A stretch of DNA of 39,133 bases from Clostridiales bacterium (lineage in GTDB: Bacteria; Bacillota; Clostridia; Christensenellales; Pumilibacteraceae). The notes under the pieces are model-generated. The model searched no databases, was not told where the DNA came from, and worked only from the letters and a program-made list of their open reading frames with translations. This document shows positions 17,557 to 24,756 of the stretch, piece after piece. The stretch's first letter is position 1. Every line of letters begins with the position of its first letter. A program made the position numbers and the translations under genes. The stretch spans positions 1 through 39,133 of the forward strand of contig JAIEBI010000031.1 in the NCBI GenBank assembly GCA_029070965.1. Direction: 5' to 3'.

Positions 17557-19023
17557 ATGATATCCGATAAATGTAAAGCATGCGGAGCGCGGCTAAACAC
17601 CGCGTTCTATCAATGTCCCGAGTGCGGCGCAAAGCGGTCCGACGACGAGCTACTACAAAGTGCGGAAATAGCGTATAACGCCGAGGATTCGGACGCGGCG
17701 CGTCGGTTTTATAAGAGTATTTTGGCGCGCGACCGCAAAAACGCCGAGGCGTATTGGGGATTGTTTTTGCTCGACCATGGCGTAAAAGATGGCATTATGA
17801 ACGAGGGATTGTTCAAAGTGCGCGTCACTGCCGAAAACTATTTGGCTATGAACTTGACCGAGGAGCTTTACGACAGTATCGTTTTGGACGAGAATTTTTT
17901 GCGAGCGGTCAACCTTGCGGAAGGCGATTTTAAAAAGCGCGTACATTCGTTTAGGGATTGGTTGGACGAGCGCCTTGGCGAACTGGAAAAGGAGCGCACC
18001 GACGCCAAGTTTAAAGAGCGCACCGACGCTGTGCGGGATATGTTCACTCCGCCGCAACAGCAACAACAAGAGCAAAAGAGCGAAACCTTCGACCCTTATG
18101 CCGCCGCTTACGAAACGCATAAAAAGTCGTCTAACTCCAAATCTAACGGAGCAAAAACAACCCCCAAAAAGGGCACGCAAACGACGAAACCCAAGAGCGG
18201 TGCTGCGAAATCAAAGACAACGGCAAAATCAACCGCGTCCGCTTCACGAAAGCCGATAATTTTTGCAGGCGATATAGTGCTAACGGTTGTATGCTGTATT
18301 CCGATTATTCTCGAACTACTGTTGGTTTTGCTTATTCCGCATATAAGCTTTCTTGCCAAAATCGACGGCGTGGCAAAGTGGGGCTGGAATGCTTTGTCTG
18401 TGCCGATGAAGGTGTCATTTATAAGCGTAATCGTCTTTGGATTTTTAGTGCAGACGCTCGGGCTTTTGGACAAGCTCAATAAGCCGCTCGGCGCTGTCAC
18501 GCAGATTATAACGTTTGGGTTATTTGTATTGTCGGTATTTGCGGCGCACAATAATGCCACGTCGGTATATACGCAATGGGGTATGGCGATAATGGTGCCT
18601 ATATCGTTGCTTGTAACGGCGTTTAGGTACGTGACGTGCGACGGTTTCGGCTTCCTCGACGATTTCAACTTTTGGTTCTATTTGCCCATTGCGTTAGAGG
18701 TTATCGAATACTTGCTGTTTTTCTTGGTGTTCCCGCTGATGTTCGGTGTTTCGGCGTCGCTTTGGGCATTTGTTGCGCTCACTGTCACCACGATAGCCGC
18801 AATAGCCGTTTCGTCGTTTTGGGAGGATTTCCGTTGGATTGCAGCGGGTATAAATCTCGCTGTCGTCGTGTTGCTGTGCGTTATATTCTGGCTGGGCAGG
18901 CTGTGGAATAGCGAATGGCTGTGGAACGGCGGCATTATTACCGTAGTTATCCTTGCAATCGGTGGTTCGTGGTTTATTCACTGGTTTATTCACAGGAACG
19001 ACGACGAAAAATGGAAAAGTTAA
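17557..19023 (+). CDS. Zinc-ribbon, TPR-like, polytopic membrane protein
   Basis: 488 residues in three parts. Residues 6-23 are a zinc ribbon (CKAC and CPEC, 10 residues apart). Residues about 30-160 are helical and TPR-like (IAYNAEDSDAARRFYKSIL). Residues about 160-225 are a low-complexity Gln-, then Lys/Ser/Thr/Ala-rich linker. From about residue 230 there are six or seven hydrophobic spans, the later ones rich in Trp and Phe. The protein ends with a charged tail (HRNDDEKWKS). The N-terminal part should be cytoplasmic. It is a single gene between its own promoter and terminator. Such zinc-ribbon membrane proteins occur in Clostridia but I know no function for this one. Confidence 0.75.
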   Translation: MISDKCKACGARLNTAFYQCPECGAKRSDDELLQSAEIAYNAEDSDAARRFYKSILARDRKNAEAYWGLFLLDHGVKDGIMNEGLFKVRVTAENYLAMNLTEELYDSIVLDENFLRAVNLAEGDFKKRVHSFRDWLDERLGELEKERTDAKFKERTDAVRDMFTPPQQQQQEQKSETFDPYAAAYETHKKSSNSKSNGAKTTPKKGTQTTKPKSGAAKSKTTAKSTASASRKPIIFAGDIVLTVVCCIPIILELLLVLLIPHISFLAKIDGVAKWGWNALSVPMKVSFISVIVFGFLVQTLGLLDKLNKPLGAVTQIITFGLFVLSVFAAHNNATSVYTQWGMAIMVPISLLVTAFRYVTCDGFGFLDDFNFWFYLPIALEVIEYLLFFLVFPLMFGVSASLWAFVALTVTTIAAIAVSSFWEDFRWIAAGINLAVVVLLCVIFWLGRLWNSEWLWNGGIITVVILAIGGSWFIHWFIHRNDDEKWKS

Positions 19024-19038
19024 TATTGGAGTAAAGTC

Positions 19039-19073
19039 AAAAAAATCCTCGACGGTTGTCGGGGATTCTTTTT
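19039..19073. terminator. Bidirectional terminator
   Basis: AATCCTCGAC (19044-19053) pairs with GTCGGGGATT (19058-19067) with one G-U pair and a GGTT loop, flanked by A and T runs. It serves the membrane-protein gene on the plus strand and mazF on the minus strand. Confidence 0.85.
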
Positions 19074-19112
19074 GCGAAATTTTCTTGCTTGTTTTTTGTC
19101 AAAATAAGTAAA

Positions 19113-19460
19113 TCATACAAATCCAAGCGATATAAGCGTGGCGCGCTCTATCTTGCGCATGGCGGGGGTGTCCAGCTCGCCTACGCGCGCCTTTAAGCGG
19201 CGTTTGTCGAGCGTGCGCAACTGTTCCAATAATACAACCGAATCCTTAGCCAGTCCGAACTGTCCCGCATGCAGTTCCACATGCGTAGGCAGCTTGGCTT
19301 TGGTAATTCGGCTTGTAACCGCGCATACTATTACGGTGGGCGAGTAGCGGTTGCCGACGTCGTTTTGGATAATGAGCACCGGTCGCACTCCGCCTTGTTC
19401 GGAGCCGATAACTGGACTCAAATCCGCATAATATATTTCTCCGCGCTTGTACGCCACCAC
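19113..19460 (-). CDS. mazF: MazF/EndoA-type mRNA interferase toxin
   Basis: An endoribonuclease toxin of about 115 residues, the chromosomal EndoA type of Firmicutes. The family core is intact: [20 protein letters not shown], then RPVLIIQND, with the catalytic pair R26 and T49 (R25 and T48 if the next GTG is used, exactly the EndoA numbering). The start is a GTG at 19460 with AAAGGAG 9 nt upstream. An in-frame ATG at 19538 would run through the antitoxin gene and adds residues no MazF has. It follows the antitoxin by 20 bp, as in toxin-antitoxin operons, and would be held inactive by it. Confidence 0.92.
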   Translation of the reverse strand: MVAYKRGEIYYADLSPVIGSEQGGVRPVLIIQNDVGNRYSPTVIVCAVTSRITKAKLPTHVELHAGQFGLAKDSVVLLEQLRTLDKRRLKARVGELDTPAMRKIERATLISLGFV

Positions 19461-19480
19461 AGCCGTTTTCTCCTTTGGTA

Positions 19481-19684
19481 CTACAAGTTTGCCCAGTCCA
19501 GATTGATGTCCTTGCATGCTTCCGTGCCGGACTGCCAAAGCTCGTTCTGTTCCATGATATGCGCGTCGATAACGTAACGTTTCAACAATTCCGCTATTAA
19601 AGCGGGAACAGTCATATTACGCGCTAGAGCGTTGCCGTTAAGTAAATCGTTCAACTTATCGTCCACCTCGATGATATACTGCAT
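19481..19684 (-). CDS. Ribbon-helix-helix antitoxin of the MazF pair
   Basis: A 67-residue protein directly upstream of mazF. Residues 1-38 fit a ribbon-helix-helix DNA-binding fold (strand QYIIEVDD, then helices around [14 protein letters not shown] and [13 protein letters not shown]). The C-terminal tail ([18 protein letters not shown]) occupies the place of the toxin-binding segment of EndoAI. It starts at an ATG with GAGGA upstream. It is expected to bind MazF and to repress the operon. Its sequence is far from textbook MazE, so the name is by position and fold. Confidence 0.8.
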   Translation of the reverse strand: MQYIIEVDDKLNDLLNGNALARNMTVPALIAELLKRYVIDAHIMEQNELWQSGTEACKDINLDWANL

Positions 19685-19798
19685 AAATTTTTTCCTCGTT
19701 AGTGATAAATATACCCTTAGTTTGCATTAAACAAAAAAAGTTATGTACTAATTCCGTCGTTTTTCGACAAAACGTAATTATTACAATATTGTTAAGCA

Positions 19799-19833
19799 TA
19801 AAAAATAGGCGAGCGGTTAAGCTTGCCTATTTA
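19799..19833 (-). terminator. Intrinsic terminator of the SecB-like gene
   Basis: On the minus strand AAATAGGC..AGC pairs with GCT..GCCTATTT around a short loop, with one mismatch and a following T-run. It separates the SecB-like gene from the toxin-antitoxin pair. Confidence 0.7.
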
Positions 19834-19857
19834 TTACGTATCGGTTTTATTTAATTA

Positions 19858-20295
19858 TTATTCGGCCTTTGCCGCTATGCCGCAGTACACGGGCGGGGAG
19901 ACCATGGGAACGCCGTTTGACGCAAGAGTGAGCTGGGAAATGATGAGCGACATGGACGAGAATACGTTGCCGCAAAGCATGTTAAAGTCGTTGGCGGTAA
20001 GCGTGCGAAGCAGCTCGCGGTAGTCTATGTCTTGTCCGACGAACTCATCGTTAAGCACGCGGCGAACGGTGTACACAGCGGTGATTTCAAACACGCCTTC
20101 CGGCTCGAAATCCATTCTGCGCACGACCTCGAATTCTACGTTCGCGCCGTCCTGTTTTTGAAAGAACACTTCGTCCTGCGTTCTGCCGCGGTAGTTGACC
20201 TGCGGACGGATTTGCAGCCTGTCAAACGTAGCGCGGCGCAACGTTGTTTGCATACCGCTGTCTTTAAAGAGCTTGGATATTTCTATTTTCTCCAT
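19858..20295 (-). CDS. SecB-fold-like protein
   Basis: A 145-residue protein. The beta-strand pattern (EVFFQ, FEVVRRMDF, GVFEITAVYTVRRVL) followed by a long helix and the end pattern GNVFSSMSLIISQLTLASNGVP then SPPVY matches the layout of SecB, where the conserved part reads P-N-I-L-F..R..I...V..G..P..L.P.NF. Residue identity is low and no alignment was run. SecB proteins are tetrameric export chaperones, and relatives also serve some toxin-antitoxin systems. The ATG has CGGAGG upstream and a perfect promoter at 20327-20355. It shares strand and neighbourhood with the MazF pair but a terminator lies between. Its role is unknown. Confidence 0.6.
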   Translation of the reverse strand: MEKIEISKLFKDSGMQTTLRRATFDRLQIRPQVNYRGRTQDEVFFQKQDGANVEFEVVRRMDFEPEGVFEITAVYTVRRVLNDEFVGQDIDYRELLRTLTANDFNMLCGNVFSSMSLIISQLTLASNGVPMVSPPVYCGIAAKAE

Positions 20296-20326
20296 ATTTT
20301 CCTCCGAAAAATTTTGGCTTTTTTCT

Positions 20327-20355
20327 ATTATATATCATTCGTGCGGAAATGTCAA
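20327..20355 (-). promoter_or_regulatory. Perfect promoter of the SecB-like gene
   Basis: On the minus strand TTGACA (complement of 20350-20355), a 17-bp spacer and TATAAT (complement of 20327-20332), a full consensus match. It is back-to-back with the promoter at 20362-20390. Confidence 0.85.
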
Positions 20356-20361
20356 TCATAC

Positions 20362-20390
20362 TTGACAAAGATATGAAAAGAGTTTATAAT
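20362..20390 (+). promoter_or_regulatory. Perfect promoter of the sugar kinase-dinB operon
   Basis: TTGACA at 20362-20367, a 17-bp spacer and TATAAT at 20385-20390. Its -35 box is 6 bp from the -35 box of the opposite promoter, together forming the palindrome TGTCAA-N6-TTGACA. Confidence 0.85.
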
Positions 20391-20438
20391 CTTTAAAGAT
20401 AACGCTGTTGCGGTAAAACGCGTAAAAGAGGTGTGCCA

Positions 20439-21350
20439 ATGAAGTATTTTATATCGGGGCTTGTCAACGTAGAAACCAATTTACGTATACGCTCATTTCC
20501 CGTTGCCTACTATCCGATAGACTATCCGTTTTTCGGCATAGACTCGTCCATCTCGGGCGTGGGCTACAATATTTCCATGGCCGCCAAAACGCTTGGCGAC
20601 GAAATAACGCTGTCCACACTGATAGGCAAGGACAACGAGGCGGATAGAATTCGGCACAAGCTGGACGAGAGCGGTATATCCCGCGAGTACGTTTTTGAAA
20701 CGCTGGACTGCACTCCCGTGTCGATAATACTTTACGAACCCGGGGACGGCGGTAGGCGACAAATATACTGCGACCTTAAAAACATTCAGGATATGAGCAT
20801 CGACGCGGCGCGGGTGGAAAGCGCGATACAAGCTTCCGATATCTGCGTGCTGTGCAACACCAACTTTAACAGACCGTTATTGCCTATTGCCAAAGCCGCC
20901 GGCAAGACAATCGCAACCGATGTACACGTAATCAGCAATATTTACGACCCGTTCAACCGCGACTTTATGGAGTATGCCGACATACTGTTTTTGAGCGACG
21001 AGGATTTGCCCGTTCGTCCCGAACAGTTCTTGACCGACCTTAAAAACGTTTACAATGCAAAGATAATAGCAATCGGCTTGGGCAGCGACGGAGTAATATT
21101 TTACGAGCGCGATACGGATACTATAACAAGGCTGCCGGTTTGCCAAATCGGCGGGGTTGCAAACACCGTCGGTGCGGGCGACGCGCTGTTCACGTCGTTC
21201 AACCATTATTACTTTAACGGTTGCTCGGCGATAGAGGCTATGAAACGCGCGGAAATCTTTGCCGCGCTCAAAATCCGCCACGCGGGCGGCGGCGCGGGTT
21301 TCCCGACCGAGCAGCAAGTACAAGAAATTTACGCCAACTATCAATTTTAA
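20439..21350 (+). CDS. PfkB-family carbohydrate kinase
   Basis: A 303-residue ribokinase-fold kinase that would phosphorylate a sugar or nucleoside with ATP. The N-terminal GVGYNISMAAKTLG segment is the substrate-side signature. The C-terminal NTVGAGDALFTSF (242-254) holds the anion hole and catalytic base D248. The start is the ATG at 20439 behind GAGGTG; an in-frame GTG at 20433 is part of that ribosome site. Its stop overlaps the start of dinB (TAATG), so the two are co-translated, an odd pairing of metabolism and DNA repair. The substrate cannot be read from sequence. Confidence 0.88.
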   Translation: MKYFISGLVNVETNLRIRSFPVAYYPIDYPFFGIDSSISGVGYNISMAAKTLGDEITLSTLIGKDNEADRIRHKLDESGISREYVFETLDCTPVSIILYEPGDGGRRQIYCDLKNIQDMSIDAARVESAIQASDICVLCNTNFNRPLLPIAKAAGKTIATDVHVISNIYDPFNRDFMEYADILFLSDEDLPVRPEQFLTDLKNVYNAKIIAIGLGSDGVIFYERDTDTITRLPVCQIGGVANTVGAGDALFTSFNHYYFNGCSAIEAMKRAEIFAALKIRHAGGGAGFPTEQQVQEIYANYQF

Positions 21351-22579
21351 TGAGTGACAGAGTAATACTGCATTGCGATTTGAATAATTTTTACGCATCG
21401 GCGGAATGTGTTTCCCATCCAGAGTGGAAAGACGTTCCGCTTGCTGTTTGCGGCGATCCAAACAAGCGCCACGGTGTTGTGTTGGCAAAAAACGAGCTTG
21501 CCAAAAAAGCGGGTATAAGGACGGGCGATGTAATATGGCAAGCCAAGCAAAAGGCGCCAAACCTAATGGTAGTGCCGCCGCACTTTGAGCTATACATGAA
21601 ATATTCCAAGCAAATGTTCAAGCTGTATAACGACTATACCGATATGGTGGAGCCGTTCGGCGCGGACGAGTGCTGGCTGGACGTTACAGGCTCGCAAAAG
21701 ATTTTCGGCGACGGCAGGCAAATTGCCGACTTAATACGCGATCGTGTAAAAGAGGATAGCGGGCTCACTTGTTCGGTGGGTGTAAGTTTCAATAAGGTTT
21801 TTGCCAAGCTCGGTTCGGATTTGAAAAAGCCGGACGCGACAACCGTTATTGACCGCGCCAACTTTAAACGCCTTATATGGCGATTGAATGCAAGCGAAAT
21901 GCTAATGATAGGGCGGCGTACGTACGAGCATTTGCAAAAATTGAATATAACTACGATAGGTGATTTGGCAATCGCCGATTCGGGCGTGCTCAAAAGCCAC
22001 TTCGGCATAAACGGACTTAAAATGAAAGCGTATGCAAACGGCGAAGATACCGAACCCGTGCGCGAAGCTATATACTCCCGCGATGTTAAGTCGATAGGTC
22101 ATGGAATGACGGCGATAAGGGATATAGAAACGATAGAGGACGCCCGCGATATGATTTACTATCTTAGCGAAAAGGTGGGCGCACGTATGCGCAAGGCCGG
22201 TTATCGCGGCACCCTCGTGTCGGTGGGTATGCGCGATAACGCATTGTATTCCATGTCGCGCCAGCGCGTAATGCCTGTGCCGACGTATTCGTCCACCGAG
22301 ATAGCTGAGAATGCGTTAAAGGTTTTTAGCGACAACTGGAACGGCGATCCGATGCGCACTATAACGGTGGCAGTGTCTAAGCTTGTTACGGACGACGCGC
22401 CCAAGCAATTATCGTTTTTCGATGACGGCACGCGCAACGACAAGCTGGAAAAGTTAGACGAAACATTGGACAAAATAACGCACAAGTACGGTAGCGTCGT
22501 CCACCGCGCGTCGCTCATAGGCAAGGACTTTATTTACGACAAAACCGACGCCGAAGACTTTTTGCCGTTTCAAAGATAA
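21350..22579 (+). CDS. dinB: DNA polymerase IV (Y family)
   Basis: A 409-residue translesion polymerase that copies past damaged bases. The catalytic acids are D10 (DLNNFYAS) and D106/E107 (GADECW). The palm motif GVSFNKVFAKLGSDLKKPD and the little-finger domain are complete. A beta-clamp-binding motif, QLSFF, lies at 353-357. The true start is the ATG at 21350 that overlaps the kinase stop. A longer frame would begin inside the kinase gene and add 43 unrelated residues. No LexA-type operator is evident at the shared promoter. Transcription ends at the hairpin at 22605-22635. Confidence 0.93.
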   Translation: MSDRVILHCDLNNFYASAECVSHPEWKDVPLAVCGDPNKRHGVVLAKNELAKKAGIRTGDVIWQAKQKAPNLMVVPPHFELYMKYSKQMFKLYNDYTDMVEPFGADECWLDVTGSQKIFGDGRQIADLIRDRVKEDSGLTCSVGVSFNKVFAKLGSDLKKPDATTVIDRANFKRLIWRLNASEMLMIGRRTYEHLQKLNITTIGDLAIADSGVLKSHFGINGLKMKAYANGEDTEPVREAIYSRDVKSIGHGMTAIRDIETIEDARDMIYYLSEKVGARMRKAGYRGTLVSVGMRDNALYSMSRQRVMPVPTYSSTEIAENALKVFSDNWNGDPMRTITVAVSKLVTDDAPKQLSFFDDGTRNDKLEKLDETLDKITHKYGSVVHRASLIGKDFIYDKTDAEDFLPFQR

Positions 22580-22604
22580 TTCAGAATTAAGAATGCAGAA
22601 TTAA

Positions 22605-22635
22605 TGAAGTCGCCGTCGATTGGGCGACTTTTTGT
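22605..22635 (+). terminator. Intrinsic terminator of the kinase-dinB operon
   Basis: AAGTCGCC (22607-22614) pairs with GGCGACTT (22623-22630) around an 8-nt loop and is followed by T-runs. Confidence 0.85.
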
Positions 22636-22686
22636 TTTGCGGAAAATTCGTTTGGGAAAAATAGTGTTTGCGGGTGGGTTATATTA

Positions 22687-22716
22687 TTGACAGCATGGTG
22701 GGTTTTGTGGTATAAT
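22687..22716 (+). promoter_or_regulatory. Promoter of uvrB-uvrA, with extended -10
   Basis: TTGACA at 22687-22692, an 18-bp spacer and TATAAT at 22711-22716. A TGg just before the -10 box makes it an extended -10 promoter. I see no LexA-type inverted repeat over it. Confidence 0.8.
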
Positions 22717-22751
22717 ATACACCGCTAAAAATAGGGCAACGGACGATAAAA

Positions 22752-24734
22752 ATGAAATTTAAGCTACACAGTAATTATAAGCCGACGGGCGACCAGCCCG
22801 ACGCGATACGGCAATTAGCGGAAGGCATAGAGGACGGGCTTGCGGCGCAGGTGTTAAAGGGCGTTACGGGCAGCGGCAAAACCTTTACTATGGCAAACGT
22901 AATCGAGCGCGTACAGCGCCCGACGCTTGTGCTTGCGCACAACAAAACGCTTGCCGCGCAGCTGTGCAACGAGTTCCGTGAGTTCTTTCCCGAAAATCGC
23001 GTGGAGTTCTTTGTCAGTTATTACGATTACTATCAACCCGAAGCGTACTTGCCGTCCACCGATACGTATATCGAAAAGGACTTGGCTGTTAACGACGAAA
23101 TAGACAAGCTGCGCCACAGCGCAACCTGTTCGCTGCACGAGCGACGTGACACAATCGTCGTCGCTTCCGTGTCGTGCATTTACGGCTTGGGCGCGCCCGA
23201 GGAATATTACAAGCTTGCCATATCCGTTCGTCCTAACGACAGAATGACGCGCGACGCGCTTATATCGCGGCTTATAGACATCAACTACACGCGCAACGAC
23301 CTTGCGCCCGAGCGTACCAACTTCCGCGTGCGTGGCGATACCGTGGATATATTTCCCGCAAGTATGTCCGAGCACGGCATACGCGTGGAGTTTTTCGGCA
23401 ACGAGATAGACGGCGTAAGCGAGTTCGACATTGTGTCGGGCAATATAGTGGCGCGCTTGGCGCACGCGGCGATTTTTCCCGCAAGTCACTACGCGGTGGA
23501 ACACGAAAAAATGCTTAGTGCAATCGAGCAGATAGAGCGCGACGCCGAGGAGCAGGTCAAATTCTTTACCGACAACCACAAGCTTATCGAGGCGCAGCGT
23601 ATAGGCGAGCGTGTGCGGTACGACGTGGAAATGATGAAGGAAATAGGGTACTGCTCGGGCATAGAAAACTACTCGCGGTACTTTGATGGGCGCAAGGCAG
23701 GCGAGCCGCCGTTCACGCTGCTTGACTACTTTCCCGACGATTTTATAATCTTTATAGACGAAAGCCACATGACAATACCGCAGCTTCGCGCTATGTATAA
23801 CGGCGATAAGGCGCGCAAAACCTCTCTTGTCGATTACGGCTTCCGACTGCCCGCGGCGTTCGACAACCGTCCGCTCAAATTCGACGAGTTTCGCACGCGC
23901 ATCAAGCAGGCTATATACGTGTCGGCTACGCCTGCGCCGTACGAGCTTGAGCTTACCGGCGGGCGGTACGTAAACCAGCTTATCCGTCCTACGGGGCTGT
24001 TAGATCCGCCTGTGACCGTCAAGCCTACCAAGGGGCAAATAGACGACTTGCTTACCGAAATAAAGGACACGGTGGCAAACGGCGGGCGCGTGCTTGTTAC
24101 TACGCTTACCAAACGCATGTCGGAAAGCCTTGCCGACTACCTAGCCGAGCAGGGAGTAAAGGTCAAGTACTTGCATAGCGACATAGACACAATGGAGCGC
24201 GTGACGATAGTAAACAGCCTGCGCCGCGGCGACTACGACGTGGTAGTCGGCATCAACCTTTTGCGTGAGGGCTTGGACATTCCCGAGGTTCAGCTTGTTG
24301 CGATACTCGACGCGGACAAGGAAGGATTTTTGCGGTCGGAAACGTCGCTTATACAAACGATAGGCAGGGCGGCGCGAAACAGCGAAAGCCGCGTAATAAT
24401 GTACGGCGATGTTATAACAAACTCTATGCAACGCGCAATAGACGAAACGCAAAACCGCCGCAACGTGCAAATGAGCTACAATGAGCAAAACGGCATTGTG
24501 CCCAAAACGATAATCAAGCCGATAAAAAACTCCATAGAGATTACTGCCAAGCAGTCTAAGGTGGAGCTGAAAGATATCGACAAGGAGCTGGATAGACTGC
24601 GCTCGTTAATGGCAACGGCGAGCAAGGAGCTTGACTTTGAGTCGGCAATACAATACCGCGACAAGATAGCCGAGCTGCGTGAGCTTCAACGCGACATGGC
24701 AAAAGCGAAGGCTTTGCGCAACAAAAAATCGTAA
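22752..24734 (+). CDS. uvrB: Excinuclease ABC subunit B
   Basis: The 660-residue damage-verifying helicase of nucleotide excision repair. Walker A is GVTGSGKT at 37-44. The beta-hairpin that probes damage is [12 protein letters not shown] at 90-101. Helicase motifs follow ([34 protein letters not shown]). The C-terminal UVR domain that contacts UvrC is at about 615-655 ([20 protein letters not shown]). The length is normal. Only a weak CGGA lies before the ATG. uvrA follows after 22 bp, so they form one operon. Confidence 0.97.
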   Translation: MKFKLHSNYKPTGDQPDAIRQLAEGIEDGLAAQVLKGVTGSGKTFTMANVIERVQRPTLVLAHNKTLAAQLCNEFREFFPENRVEFFVSYYDYYQPEAYLPSTDTYIEKDLAVNDEIDKLRHSATCSLHERRDTIVVASVSCIYGLGAPEEYYKLAISVRPNDRMTRDALISRLIDINYTRNDLAPERTNFRVRGDTVDIFPASMSEHGIRVEFFGNEIDGVSEFDIVSGNIVARLAHAAIFPASHYAVEHEKMLSAIEQIERDAEEQVKFFTDNHKLIEAQRIGERVRYDVEMMKEIGYCSGIENYSRYFDGRKAGEPPFTLLDYFPDDFIIFIDESHMTIPQLRAMYNGDKARKTSLVDYGFRLPAAFDNRPLKFDEFRTRIKQAIYVSATPAPYELELTGGRYVNQLIRPTGLLDPPVTVKPTKGQIDDLLTEIKDTVANGGRVLVTTLTKRMSESLADYLAEQGVKVKYLHSDIDTMERVTIVNSLRRGDYDVVVGINLLREGLDIPEVQLVAILDADKEGFLRSETSLIQTIGRAARNSESRVIMYGDVITNSMQRAIDETQNRRNVQMSYNEQNGIVPKTIIKPIKNSIEITAKQSKVELKDIDKELDRLRSLMATASKELDFESAIQYRDKIAELRELQRDMAKAKALRNKKS

Positions 24735-24756
24735 AGGAAAATCCGACGGAGATAAC

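Noticed and set aside
19461-19538. Longer mazF start at 19538
   Set aside because: It overlaps the antitoxin gene and adds 26 residues absent from the family; the GTG at 19460 has AAAGGAG and gives the EndoA-type start.
21221-21349. Longer start for dinB, inside the sugar kinase gene
   Set aside because: The extra 43 residues resemble no polymerase and overlap the kinase in another frame; the ATG at 21350 gives the exact family start.
22636-22751. LexA (SOS) operator before uvrB
   Set aside because: No inverted repeat of the Gram-positive SOS-box type (CGAAC-N4-GTTCG) is present around the promoter.
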